Shown piece by piece: positions 1-8,433 of a stretch of 27,686 bases of DNA. Under the pieces are notes generated by a model. It saw only the letters and a program-made list of their open reading frames with translations. It made no database searches and had not been told where the DNA came from. Numbering within the stretch: the first letter of the stretch is position 1; every line of letters begins with the position of its first letter. The stretch is from NCBI GenBank assembly GCA_002315375.1, contig DCHR01000057.1, forward strand, positions 1-27,686. The letters are read 5' to 3'. Both the position numbers and the translations under genes were made by a program. The DNA comes from Treponema sp. UBA1747. Lineage in GTDB: Bacteria; Spirochaetota; Spirochaetia; Treponematales; Treponemataceae.

Positions 1-3000
1 CTGAAAGTCCGTCAGAACTTGTTACGGAAAATTCTTCTGCCACTCCGCCGTTTTCAGAGATGTAGATTTTTGCAGGAATAAGACATGAATCTGTTACTGT
101 TCCCGAAAGCGAGAAGACTGTATTACGTTTATTTGAAGAAAGAATTTCAGAATCAAAATCAACGGCAGGTTTTTCAAGATCCACAAAGAATTTTCTTTCT
201 GCGATTTCCGATTCCAGTCCTGTTTCATCAACTGCTTTAATGAATAAAGAATGACTTCCTTCACAAACACTTCCGTCCTCTGCGGAATTATGTCCTGCTA
301 CAAAACTCTGAAAAAAGTTTATCGAAGCATTTTCAACTTTAATCCACTTGCTTTCATCAGGAAAAACTGAACTTTCAGATTTATCTGTATGTGTTACGAA
401 CTGATAATAAACTTCTTTCAGTCCTGAACCGCTTTCAGAAATTTTTCCTCTGAACTGATACTTGTCGGACTGAATATACAGATCGTCTTCAAGCGGACTC
501 GAGATTTCCGAAATCACAGGTTTTGTATTATCTATATAATAAGTGAAATTTGTATCCGTCCATTTTTGATTTTCATCAAAGGCTCTGATAATCAATGTAT
601 GAATTCCATCATCTGTTACATCTTTGAAATCAGACGAAAAATCCAGAACCGCATTCCAATCAACTGAAGATCCGGAAACATAAGGAAGGTCTGAATCAGA
701 TTTCCCGGCTTCCCATATTTTTTTCCATGATTCTTTTTTCTCTATATTTTTGTTTTTACTTTCCAGTACATAAATACACAGAGGATCATCATTGCTGCTT
801 TCACCACTTACAACACCAGACAGTTCAATTTTATTTTTTCCGCCTTCAAGCTGTGTTACAAATTCTTTATTCCCATCGGTAACAGAAATTGTTGCCATTC
901 GTCCGGAAATTTTTACGAAGCTTTCGTAAACAGATTTTTTCTGGTTTATATCTTCTGCTTCAATTACCAGATAATAAAATCCTGACACGTTCGGCATTTG
1001 TTCCGAAAAATCCAGACGGATATTATTTTTAGGATTTAAAATCCTTGTTGAGAAATTCTCAGAAACATCATCAGCATCATAATCAAAAGTTTCTGGGTCA
1101 GCATCGTAAAGTTTTATCTTTGCTGATGCAATTCCATCATCATCTGTTATGTTTCCGGAAATAAATTCCATGAGATTCAAAGAAGGAAGTTTCTGGTCCG
1201 CAGAAATCCATTCACCTTTTTTCAATGGCTTTATCTGATTTTCAGAAATATCTATTTTCGGCAGATCAGTGCTCTGATCGATTATAAAGCCTTCGAGAAT
1301 TTCTTTGGCTTCATTTCCGCCTGCATCTCTGGCTGTAACTTCAACCACCATCTGAATTTCAGACTTAACAGATTTTAATTCTTCTATATCAGTTTCAATA
1401 TTTTTGAGAGCAAAAGAAGGATTAGAAAGATTTTCTCCTTCTGCAACCAGCACTTCTTTTCCATCAAATTTTGCCAGGACTCTGTAAGCAGATTTTTCTA
1501 TTCCATACAAATCCTGAAGAAGTCCTGTCACAGAAATTTTTCCATTAACAAATTTCTTAATTACATTTCCTTTATTGTCAGTTTCATTTACAACCGGACT
1601 TATTTGCAGTCCGCTGATTAAAGGAGCTTCAGTATCATAAATTACTGTACGCTTTTCTTCTGCAAAACTTTCCTCATTCCATGCCTGAACAGTTATAATA
1701 TTTGAACCTTCAGTCAGAAGTGAAGCAGGAATCTGATATTTTATGTTATTAACTTCTTCACCCTCAGGAGAAGTAATTTCTTTTTCACCAACAAACACAT
1801 GAACTTTCGGCACTGCTTCATCGTGCTCTGCAGTTCCCAAAATTTCCAGGCCTTCCTTTGAAGCAAAAATCAGACTGTTCGATGCAGGTGGATTTGTAAT
1901 TTTCAATTCAGGAAGCTTTCCGTTTGAAACCATCTGGAATCCGAAAACTTCACCATTCTCTGTACAGAAATCATTTCCCTTGGAATCCCAACCCTGTACC
2001 TGAAGCAGATAATATTTTCCAACCTGAAGTCCGTTTTCAGTTTTGCAAATATCAACTGTAAGGTTACGGTTATAGCTTCCGTTGGCTTTTATTCTGGCAC
2101 CGCGGGCTTTAAGGATTTCTTCATCTGTTATGAGCTTGTTTTTTTCTGCATCAATTACTGCTGGCAGCAGAACAACAGGAGATTCCTCTTCGAAAATTTT
2201 TCCGCTTTCATCACATCTTCGTGCAATTACCTGAAGGGAATCTTCTTCTATCAGATATTTATCCAGACCCGACTGAATATTAATTCCGATACTTGTACCG
2301 TTCGGAATTTTTTCTTCAGACCATTCAACAAGTCCGTTTTCATTTTCTGATAAAGCTTTGTATTGTGATAATGAATAAACCGGATTGTTCTGAGGATTCA
2401 GAGAAAATGAAAATCCTTTTGAATAAACATCATTTACAAAATAGAAACCTTCCGTGCAGTTTCCTTTGTCCCCGTCCACTGCAGGATTTTTTCTTGCATT
2501 GTCATAAGCAAGTACTTTTCCGTAGAAAATTTTTCCGCCTGCTTTTTCTTTGCCGTAAAGTTTTTCATAAATCCCGCCTTCATTTTCAAAAGACGCTATT
2601 ACTTCGCTGAGTTTTTCCGAAGGGTTTTCAATTACAACAGGAACTTCCTTTCCTTTTTCATCCAGGACAGCTGGTTCTGTTAATTCTTTGTCTTTGTAAA
2701 AATAAAATTCCAAAAGTGATGTTCCAGAAAAATCTGAAGTCTGACCCGCAATCTTAAGCTTCTGACCATAAGATTCCTGTGAATAAGAAGCAAGGCCCGT
2801 AGATGGAGTTTCAAGAACAATAAGCGGTGGAGTGTTATCAATGAAGAATGAGCGTTCGGTTTCACTCTTACGATTTTCACTGTCTGTGGCTGTTACAATA
2901 ACCTGATATTCGCCGTCCGGAAATTTTCTGAGCTCTGTTTTTTCATCAACAGAATTTTCAATTTCGATAAACCATGTTGTTGAATCTTCAGAAACTTTTC

Positions 3001-3277
3001 CCTCAAAAGGACCATACTTGTTTTTTGCCTTCATGTCCTTTATAACTGCAGAAACAGATTTTACATACGTATCATCTGAACAGGTTCCCTTCAAAGTAAA
3101 AGAACCTCTGACGTAATCTATACTTTCCGGAGTCTCAATAAAAATTTCAGGTTTTTCAGAATCGACTTTTGTTCCTAATCCGAGATCCAGATTACATGAC
3201 CCAAAAAATCCCAAAAAGAATAAAGGTGTCGCAAGAATAATCGGAGTTAGTTTTGCCGCTTTTTTCGTAAAAATCAT
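1..3277 (-). CDS. Giant Ig-like-repeat surface lipoprotein (partial, C-terminus beyond window)
   Basis: An open frame of about 1092 codons runs from ATG 3277 off the left edge without a stop. The start is preceded by GAGGT, 5 nt from the ATG. The N-terminus has a charged stretch, a hydrophobic segment and a spirochaetal-style lipobox (FGSC, Cys28), so I infer a lipid-anchored envelope protein. The rest is Ser/Thr/Glu-rich and beta-like. A strand-turn motif of the type hhIDNTxP recurs near residues 142, 544, 665, 914 and 1029 (FFIDNTPP, VIYDTEAP, FIIDQSTDLP, YYIDNTKP, FFVDLEKP), which is the usual junction between bacterial Ig-like or cadherin-like repeats. Repeats of this kind typically serve in adhesion or as surface stalks; the ligand is unknown. 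It is co-directional with the DNA methyltransferase 88 bp upstream but has its own ribosome site. No enzymatic motif is visible. Confidence 0.85.
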   Translation of the reverse strand, partial: MIFTKKAAKLTPIILATPLFFLGFFGSCNLDLGLGTKVDSEKPEIFIETPESIDYVRGSFTLKGTCSDDTYVKSVSAVIKDMKAKNKYGPFEGKVSEDSTTWFIEIENSVDEKTELRKFPDGEYQVIVTATDSENRKSETERSFFIDNTPPLIVLETPSTGLASYSQESYGQKLKIAGQTSDFSGTSLLEFYFYKDKELTEPAVLDEKGKEVPVVIENPSEKLSEVIASFENEGGIYEKLYGKEKAGGKIFYGKVLAYDNARKNPAVDGDKGNCTEGFYFVNDVYSKGFSFSLNPQNNPVYSLSQYKALSENENGLVEWSEEKIPNGTSIGINIQSGLDKYLIEEDSLQVIARRCDESGKIFEEESPVVLLPAVIDAEKNKLITDEEILKARGARIKANGSYNRNLTVDICKTENGLQVGKYYLLQVQGWDSKGNDFCTENGEVFGFQMVSNGKLPELKITNPPASNSLIFASKEGLEILGTAEHDEAVPKVHVFVGEKEITSPEGEEVNNIKYQIPASLLTEGSNIITVQAWNEESFAEEKRTVIYDTEAPLISGLQISPVVNETDNKGNVIKKFVNGKISVTGLLQDLYGIEKSAYRVLAKFDGKEVLVAEGENLSNPSFALKNIETDIEELKSVKSEIQMVVEVTARDAGGNEAKEILEGFIIDQSTDLPKIDISENQIKPLKKGEWISADQKLPSLNLMEFISGNITDDDGIASAKIKLYDADPETFDYDADDVSENFSTRILNPKNNIRLDFSEQMPNVSGFYYLVIEAEDINQKKSVYESFVKISGRMATISVTDGNKEFVTQLEGGKNKIELSGVVSGESSNDDPLCIYVLESKNKNIEKKESWKKIWEAGKSDSDLPYVSGSSVDWNAVLDFSSDFKDVTDDGIHTLIIRAFDENQKWTDTNFTYYIDNTKPVISEISSPLEDDLYIQSDKYQFRGKISESGSGLKEVYYQFVTHTDKSESSVFPDESKWIKVENASINFFQSFVAGHNSAEDGSVCEGSHSLFIKAVDETGLESEIAERKFFVDLEKPAVDFDSEILSSNKRNTVFSLSGTVTDSCLIPAKIYISENGGVAEEFSVTSSDGLS

Positions 3278-3322
3278 ATCAACCTCAATTAGAAATAAAC
3301 CCTCTTTTTCTAGTTTCGGTTG

Positions 3323-3328
3323 ATTATA
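3323..3328 (-). promoter_or_regulatory. Candidate -10 for the Ig-repeat lipoprotein
   Basis: TATAAT on the minus strand in the 88-bp gap upstream of the lipoprotein start. No convincing -35 is visible, so this is a weak call. It would give a leader of about 40 nt containing the GAGGT ribosome site. Confidence 0.3.
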
Positions 3329-3365
3329 AAAATTTGTTAGTTCTTTCTTCTATAGTAGAATTTTT

Positions 3366-4283
3366 CTATTTTCCGCTGTTCCGCTCGTAGAAAACACCAT
3401 CTTCATAGCCTTGAATTGATTTATCACTTTCAGCCATATCCAGGCGCTTTAAGGCCCACATACAGTATTCAGGATTAATTTCAGAACCAACAAAATGGCG
3501 GCCAAGTTTTTTTGCAACTACGGCAGTAGTCCCGCTTCCCATAAAAGGATCCATAACCAGATCTCCAGGACGGGAACTGGCCAGAATCAGTTTTGCAAAA
3601 AGTTTTTCAGGTTTCTGTGTCGGATGGTCCGTATTTTCCGGCATAGACCAGAAAGGAACGGAAATATCATCCCAGAAGTTGGAAGGACAGGTCAGTCGGA
3701 ATTTTCCATCCTCAGTATCTTCCCAGTCTTTTGGAACTCCGTTTTCCTTGTATGGAGCGATTACACGACGTTTCTGCTTTACGGCATCAACATCAAAATA
3801 AAAGTCGTCGGAAACAGTAGCAAACCAGATATCTTCAGTACAATTCTTCCAGTTATGAGCAGCCCCGCGGCCTTTTTCCCGCTGCCATGTAATACGATTT
3901 TGCGTTTTCAGGTACTTTTCGCACATTTTGTACAACGAATTTGAGCATTTCCAGTCACCACAAAGATATACACTGGCAGTATCTTTTAACAGAGGAAGGA
4001 GCATTGGAAACCAGGTTTCCAGGTATTTTTCGTAAGATTCATCACTTCTTTCCCCGAATTTCATCTTTCCGAAGTCTTTTGAAAGGTTATAGGGAGGATC
4101 CAGAATAAGCAGATCAACAGATTTTTCAGGAACAATTTTTATCAGCTCTTCCAGAGGATCATTAAAAATGTGGTCCACATAATCCTGCGTATTTTCCACT
4201 TTGCACAATTTTCCTTCATACAGAGTTTTTTCTTCATCAGAAATTGTCACTGTCCTGTTTCTAGGAGCTCTTTCCTTTTCCAC
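3366..4283 (-). CDS. Site-specific DNA methyltransferase, beta-type N6-adenine/N4-cytosine (solitary)
   Basis: A protein of 305 residues with GTG start at 4283; AGAGGAAAGGAAA lies directly upstream and no usable in-frame ATG occurs before residue 75. Catalytic motif IV DPPY is at residues 62-65 and precedes the SAM-binding motif DPFMGSGTT at 245-253. This permuted order defines the beta class (N6_N4_Mtase fold). HPTQKPEKL (220-228) is the usual conserved block just before motif I. The insert between the motifs (KGRGAAHNWKN, residues 137-147) probably belongs to target recognition. It transfers methyl groups from SAM to an adenine or cytosine amino group; the recognition site cannot be read from the sequence. 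No restriction endonuclease is adjacent: the neighbours are the Ig-lipoprotein and divergent pyrF. It may therefore be an orphan regulator/maintenance methylase or half of a split system. Confidence 0.9.
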   Translation of the reverse strand: MEKERAPRNRTVTISDEEKTLYEGKLCKVENTQDYVDHIFNDPLEELIKIVPEKSVDLLILDPPYNLSKDFGKMKFGERSDESYEKYLETWFPMLLPLLKDTASVYLCGDWKCSNSLYKMCEKYLKTQNRITWQREKGRGAAHNWKNCTEDIWFATVSDDFYFDVDAVKQKRRVIAPYKENGVPKDWEDTEDGKFRLTCPSNFWDDISVPFWSMPENTDHPTQKPEKLFAKLILASSRPGDLVMDPFMGSGTTAVVAKKLGRHFVGSEINPEYCMWALKRLDMAESDKSIQGYEDGVFYERNSGK

Positions 4284-4368
4284 TTTCCTTTCCTCTTACA
4301 AAACCTATTCTAAAAGCTCAAAACCATATTATCAATTATTCACTATACCTTATTTTCACCTTTTACTG

Positions 4369-4374
4369 TATCAT
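4369..4374 (+). promoter_or_regulatory. Candidate -10 of pyrF, placing the transcript start at the ATG
   Basis: TATCAT preceded by TG lies exactly 7 nt before ATG 4382. No Shine-Dalgarno sequence precedes the ATG and no good -35 is visible. The geometry predicts a leaderless mRNA. Confidence 0.4.
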
Positions 4375-4381
4375 TGTATGT

Positions 4382-5299
4382 ATGACACACAAAATGATGG
4401 AGCTGCAGAATCTGGCAGCAAAAAACGGACCGCTTTGCGTTGGACTGGATACTGATCCTTCTTATATTCCTGAATCAGTTTTGAAAAACTATTCTTCAGC
4501 CACAGAAGCTGTTCTTGCTTACAACAAAGAAATTATCCGTCGTGTAGCTGCAGACAAATCAGCCTGCTGCTGTAAAGTTCAGATTGCCTACTACGAAGCC
4601 ATGGGCCTTGAAGGCATGAAGATTTATGCAGAAACAATTAAAGCGGTAAAAGACGCAGGACTTATCTGCATCTCTGACATTAAACGCGGAGACATCGCTG
4701 CCACAGCCGGAGCTTATGCCCGTGCTCATTTTACAGGCGACTTCGAAACAGACATTATCACAATCAACCCTTACATGGGCTTTGATACCCTCAAACCTTT
4801 CACAGAATACTGTGCACCTGAAAAAGGCGGAAAAGGCGCTTTTGTTCTCCTCTGCACATCAAACCCGGGAATGGTTGATATCGAACACCAGGAACTTAAA
4901 GACGGCTCACTTCTTCTGAATCGTGTTGGTACAGAACTGGAAAGAATCGGTACAGAATGGAAAGCAGTTTATGCTGACCAGACTTGTGGACCAATCGGTG
5001 CAGTTGTAGGTGCCACTCAGGCTCAGGATGCACGCAAACTCCGTGACCTTTATCCTAACACCTTCTTCCTGATTCCTGGCTACGGAGCTCAGGGTGGAGC
5101 TGCTGAAATCGCAGCCACACTTCTGGATAAAGCCGGCGGAACAGTAAATTCAAGCCGCGGAATCCTCTGCGCATATAAAAAAGACCCTGATTTTGCTTCA
5201 AAACTGGAAAATGGCACTCTGACAATGGATGATATTGCCTCTGCAGCCCAGAAAAATGCACTTTTCAGCAAAACAGAGCTTTCAGGCTTCATGAAATAA
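4382..5299 (+). CDS. pyrF: Orotidine 5'-phosphate decarboxylase (type 2)
   Basis: Catalyses decarboxylation of OMP to UMP, the last step of de novo pyrimidine synthesis, in the cytoplasm. The 305-residue length, the GLDTDP motif near residue 21 and the catalytic block DIKRGDIAATAG (99-110; Asp99, Lys101, Asp104) fit the longer type 2 PyrF group rather than the roughly 230-residue E. coli form. The barrel continues through INPYMGFDTLKPF and the phosphate-binding end PGYGAQGG. The start at 4382 is uncertain: ATG 4394 and 4397 (MMELQNL) are alternatives. None of the three has a ribosome site, but the -10-like TATCAT fits 4382 as a leaderless start. The gene is divergent from the DNA methyltransferase and probably co-transcribed with the small gene 26 bp downstream. 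Confidence 0.95.
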   Translation: MTHKMMELQNLAAKNGPLCVGLDTDPSYIPESVLKNYSSATEAVLAYNKEIIRRVAADKSACCCKVQIAYYEAMGLEGMKIYAETIKAVKDAGLICISDIKRGDIAATAGAYARAHFTGDFETDIITINPYMGFDTLKPFTEYCAPEKGGKGAFVLLCTSNPGMVDIEHQELKDGSLLLNRVGTELERIGTEWKAVYADQTCGPIGAVVGATQAQDARKLRDLYPNTFFLIPGYGAQGGAAEIAATLLDKAGGTVNSSRGILCAYKKDPDFASKLENGTLTMDDIASAAQKNALFSKTELSGFMK

Positions 5300-5325
5300 G
5301 AAAAATTTAGTACCAGGAGACAAAA

Positions 5326-5658
5326 ATGTTCGGAAAAAAAGACAAGAATCCAAAGGAAGAAAAACCAAAGAGTCCATGGGACGCTGTAATGAATGATGAT
5401 GAAGACGATGCTGAAGTTGAAGCTTCTTCTTCTGAAGGCTCAAGTGGAATCGATTTCGTTCATGAATGGAAAAATCTTGTAGGTAAACGTCTTTATCACA
5501 AAGAATACTGCATTTGTGTCCTGATTGTTTCAGCCGAAGAACTGGCAAAGAAAAAGAAAAACGGACACTGTCAGCATGAATACACAATCCTTCACAAAGG
5601 ATCATGTAATGTTATTACTGACAATGACATTGAAGAAATGTGGGATGTTATAGACTAG
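5326..5658 (+). CDS. Hypothetical protein, 110 residues, behind pyrF
   Basis: Start at ATG 5326 is supported by AGGAG 7 nt upstream. The first 25 residues are Lys/Pro-rich and residues about 24-40 are very acidic and Ser-rich (NDDEDDAEVEASSSEG), likely disordered. A compact C-terminal part follows (FVHEWKNLVGKRLYHKEYCICVL, then HCQHEYTILHKGSCNVITD). Cys and His are frequent in this part (CIC, HCQH), so metal binding is possible but unproven. There is no signal peptide or membrane segment, so it is probably cytosolic. It follows pyrF by 26 bp in the same direction, suggesting co-transcription, but nothing ties it to pyrimidine synthesis. Its last 11 nt overlap the end of the convergent oppF. 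I do not recognise the family. Confidence 0.75.
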   Translation: MFGKKDKNPKEEKPKSPWDAVMNDDEDDAEVEASSSEGSSGIDFVHEWKNLVGKRLYHKEYCICVLIVSAEELAKKKKNGHCQHEYTILHKGSCNVITDNDIEEMWDVID

Positions 5659-6610
5659 ACTTCCAGCAGGCACACAAATGCCCTGGATTTTTCTCATCTG
5701 ATTTCAAAACCGGCAGTTCACTGCGACACCTGTCTTCTGCAAAAGGACAGCGGGACGCAAAAGGACAGCCGGTTATTTTTTTTGTCGGGTCCGGAAGTTC
5801 GCCGTGAAGAACCATGCGCTTTTCTTCTTTCTGGTTCAGGTTATAGGAAGCACTGAACAGAGCCTTTGTATAAGGGTGAAGCGGATTTTTCAAAATCTCT
5901 TCAACCGGTCCCTGTTCCACAATGTGTCCCAGATACATAACAAAAATAACGTCCGCCACATAAGAAACTGCATTCAGATTATGTGAAATAAACAGAGATG
6001 TAAGGTTCAGGTTTTTCTGCAGTTTTTTCAGCATGTTCAGAATCTGTGCCTGAATGAGCACATCCAGGGAAGAAACGGCTTCATCCAGAACCAGGAACTC
6101 CGGATTCAAAATCATGCTGGAAGCAATGCACACCCGCTGTCTCTGTCCCCCGGAAAGCTCCGAAGGATATTTTTCCATGACAGAAAGGTCCAGTCCACAG
6201 AGAGTTCTTATTTCGTTTACCAGACCGGCCCGCTCTTTTTTTGTTTTCCCTATTTTATGAATTGCCAGAGGTTCCTCGATAATTTCATAGATTTTCATTT
6301 TTGGATTCAGAGAATCATAGGGGTTCTGGAAAACCACCTGAGCTTTTTTACGGAAATCATTTTCATCAGCCCGCTTCATTTTTCCGCAGATTGTTTTCCC
6401 TTCGAACTCAATGTCCCCTTCTGTCGGTTCCAGAAGCTTTACCAGCATTTGTCCCAGAGTAGATTTTCCGCAGCCTGATTCACCTACCAGTCCGTAAGAC
6501 AGACCCTTTTTCAATTCAAAATTCACACCGTTTACAGCATAAACTTTATTTCCGTCAGAACGTTCATATATCTTTGTTAGATTTACTGCTTTTACCAGAT
6601 TTTCAGACAT
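5648..6610 (-). CDS. oppF: Oligopeptide/dipeptide-type ABC importer, second ATPase (OppF/DppF)
   Basis: ATP-hydrolysing subunit on the cytoplasmic face of the importer. I choose ATG 6610 (320 residues) because GGAGGT lies 5 nt upstream; an in-frame GTG at 6628 lacks such a site. Walker A GESGCGKST is at residues 43-51, followed by LSGGQRQRV and Walker B FLVLDEAVSSLD, where the more usual Pro after DE is Ala. The C-terminal oligopeptide-transporter extension carries the conserved Cys cluster (ITGCPFASRCPFAEDRC, then HLCAC), which in some family members has been linked to an Fe-S centre. The start overlaps the end of oppD by 8 nt (ATGTCTGA), implying translational coupling. It is the last gene of the five-gene operon, and its 3' end overlaps the convergent small gene. 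Confidence 0.92.
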   Translation of the reverse strand: MSENLVKAVNLTKIYERSDGNKVYAVNGVNFELKKGLSYGLVGESGCGKSTLGQMLVKLLEPTEGDIEFEGKTICGKMKRADENDFRKKAQVVFQNPYDSLNPKMKIYEIIEEPLAIHKIGKTKKERAGLVNEIRTLCGLDLSVMEKYPSELSGGQRQRVCIASSMILNPEFLVLDEAVSSLDVLIQAQILNMLKKLQKNLNLTSLFISHNLNAVSYVADVIFVMYLGHIVEQGPVEEILKNPLHPYTKALFSASYNLNQKEEKRMVLHGELPDPTKKITGCPFASRCPFAEDRCRSELPVLKSDEKNPGHLCACWKSSL

Positions 6611-7625
6611 TTTGACCTCCGGTATCACCAGAATCCAGCAAATTGCATCTTACTGCATGGTTAAGTGTTACATTCTGCATATTTGGTGCCATTTCTGTGC
6701 ATTTTGTATTACATTTCGCACAACGATCTGCAAAACGACATTTAAGATTCCTGCGCTCAGAAAGAGTTGGAACAATACCGTGTAAAACAGGAAGTTCCCT
6801 GTTTCTGTGATTTGCATCAGGAATAGTACCAATAAGAGCTTCTGTATATGGATGAACAGGATTTGACAGAACATCTTCTGTGTTTCCTTCTTCGATAATC
6901 TGACCGGCATACATTACGTAGATTCTGGAACAAAGCTTTGAAACCACTCCCAGATCATGTGTAATAAGGAGAAGTGAGGTTCCCGTCTTTTCTTTAAGGG
7001 AAATAAGGATTTCGATTATTTCAGCCTGAACAGTTGCATCCAGAGCAGTGGTTGGCTCATCTGCAATAAGAAGCTTCGGATTGTTCATAAGACTCTGGGC
7101 AATGAGAACCCGCTGCATCATGCCGCCAGACAAATCCTTAGGGTACACATTCATTACACTTTCAGCTCCTGCAATGCCCACCAGCTTCAGGTTTTCTACT
7201 GCTTTTGTCCAGGCTTCTTCTCTGGACATTCCATGTGCAGTTCCCGCTTCAGTAATCTGCTTTCCAATTTTCATCAGAGGATTCAAAGCACTTAATGGGT
7301 CCTGAAAAATAACTGAAATTTCCTTTCCAAGAATCTCTCTGTATTCTTTTTTTGAAAGCCCTGTAAGATTTTTGTCCCCGTCAAATAAAATCTTTCCGCC
7401 GGTAATCCTTGCAGATTCCGGAAGCAGATTTGTAATGCTCAGAGAAGTCATGGTTTTTCCGCAGCCTGATTCGCCTACCAGGGCCACGAATTCTCCCTGG
7501 AAAACTTCAAGGTTTATTTCATCCAGAACCGGAAATATCTCCGTTTTTTTGAAGATGAATTTCTGCTCAAAAACCACATTAAGCTTTTCTATTTTCAATA
7601 CAAAATTTTCGGATGTGTTTTTCAT
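6603..7625 (-). CDS. oppD: Oligopeptide/dipeptide-type ABC importer, first ATPase (OppD/DppD)
   Basis: A 340-residue ATPase partner of OppF. Walker A GESGCGKT is at 51-58, the signature LSGGMMQRV in the middle and Walker B LLIADEPTTALD after it. The C-terminal extension has the Cys-rich block CRFADRCAKCNTKC plus a later Cys (AVRC), typical of the Opp/Dpp branch. The N-terminus has a slightly long insertion (residues 20-32, EQKFIFKKTEIFP) before the Walker A strand. ATG 7625 lies one base after the oppC stop; GGAGGTG is 14 nt upstream, farther than usual, so translation may rely on coupling from oppC. The two ATPases are expected to form an asymmetric pair under the OppB/OppC pore. Confidence 0.92.
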   Translation of the reverse strand: MKNTSENFVLKIEKLNVVFEQKFIFKKTEIFPVLDEINLEVFQGEFVALVGESGCGKTMTSLSITNLLPESARITGGKILFDGDKNLTGLSKKEYREILGKEISVIFQDPLSALNPLMKIGKQITEAGTAHGMSREEAWTKAVENLKLVGIAGAESVMNVYPKDLSGGMMQRVLIAQSLMNNPKLLIADEPTTALDATVQAEIIEILISLKEKTGTSLLLITHDLGVVSKLCSRIYVMYAGQIIEEGNTEDVLSNPVHPYTEALIGTIPDANHRNRELPVLHGIVPTLSERRNLKCRFADRCAKCNTKCTEMAPNMQNVTLNHAVRCNLLDSGDTGGQNV

Positions 7626-7626
7626 A

Positions 7627-8433
7627 TTAATGTTTATTCACCTCCGAAATACCGTCGCCCATCAGATTGAAACCAAGCACCAGAAGAATTAATGCAAAGG
7701 CCGGAATCAGTACTGAATATGGCGACTGGAAAATAAAACGCTGTCCGTCTGAAAGCATCTGTCCGAAGCTTGGGTTCGGAGGCTGAATTCCCAGTCCCAG
7801 ATAACTTAATCCGCTTTCGCTCAAAATTGCCAGAGAAAGATTCAGGTTTGCTGTTACAAGAATGTCACTGAGAATATTCGGAAGAATGTGACGGAAAATA
7901 ATTCTGAAACTTCCCGCTCCTTTAGCGATGCTTGATTTTACAAAAAGTGAATTCTTGTATTTAATGAAGCCGCCTCGAACAATTCGTGTCATTCGCGGAA
8001 CGCTCATAATTGTCAGGGCTAAAATCGTAATGCTGATTCTGGCTCCCAGAACACTGATAAGCATAAGGGCCAGAAGAATTCCCGGGAAAGCCATTTGTGT
8101 TTCAATAAGTTTTGAAATAAATGCATCCACCCATTTTCCGAAGAAACCTGCCAGGGCACCCAGAACAATTCCCACGATGGAACCAAAGAACATTACACAA
8201 AGACCAACCATCAGAGAGTTTCTTGTTCCTACAACCAATCTTGAAAAAACATCCCGTCCCAGATGATCTGTACCCAGAAGATGAGCTGAAGATATTTTCT
8301 GGAACTTGTGAACTGCATCAGTAGCAGTCGGATCATATGGCAGGAAAATCAATCCAATCAGAGTAAAAAGAACCATTGCAGAAACGATGATAAAACCTGC
8401 CAGAAAGCTTCTGTTACGGAAGTACTTTTTCAT
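7627..8433 (-). CDS. oppC: Oligopeptide/dipeptide-type ABC importer, permease 2 (OppC/DppC)
   Basis: A 268-residue inner-membrane permease. The N-terminal helix (FLAGFIIVSAMVLFTLIGLIF) is followed by the short loop with HLLGTDHLGRDVFSRLVVGTR, a hallmark of the C-type permease of the family. Further membrane segments and the EAA-like cytoplasmic loop for ATPase docking (SSIAKGAGSFRIIFRHILPN) follow. The start ATG 8433 overlaps the oppB stop (ATGA, 4 nt) and has GGGAGG 7 nt upstream, so the two permeases are coupled. It forms the pore together with OppB. Confidence 0.93.
   Translation of the reverse strand: MKKYFRNRSFLAGFIIVSAMVLFTLIGLIFLPYDPTATDAVHKFQKISSAHLLGTDHLGRDVFSRLVVGTRNSLMVGLCVMFFGSIVGIVLGALAGFFGKWVDAFISKLIETQMAFPGILLALMLISVLGARISITILALTIMSVPRMTRIVRGGFIKYKNSLFVKSSIAKGAGSFRIIFRHILPNILSDILVTANLNLSLAILSESGLSYLGLGIQPPNPSFGQMLSDGQRFIFQSPYSVLIPAFALILLVLGFNLMGDGISEVNKH

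Noticed and set aside
3495..3944. Plus-strand open frame of 149 codons opposite the DNA methyltransferase
   Set aside because: Antisense to the conserved SAM and HPTQKP motifs; no signal of its own.
6611..6628. Longer OppF start at GTG 6628
   Set aside because: GGAGGT lies between this GTG and ATG 6610, 5 nt from the latter, so the ATG is the better start.
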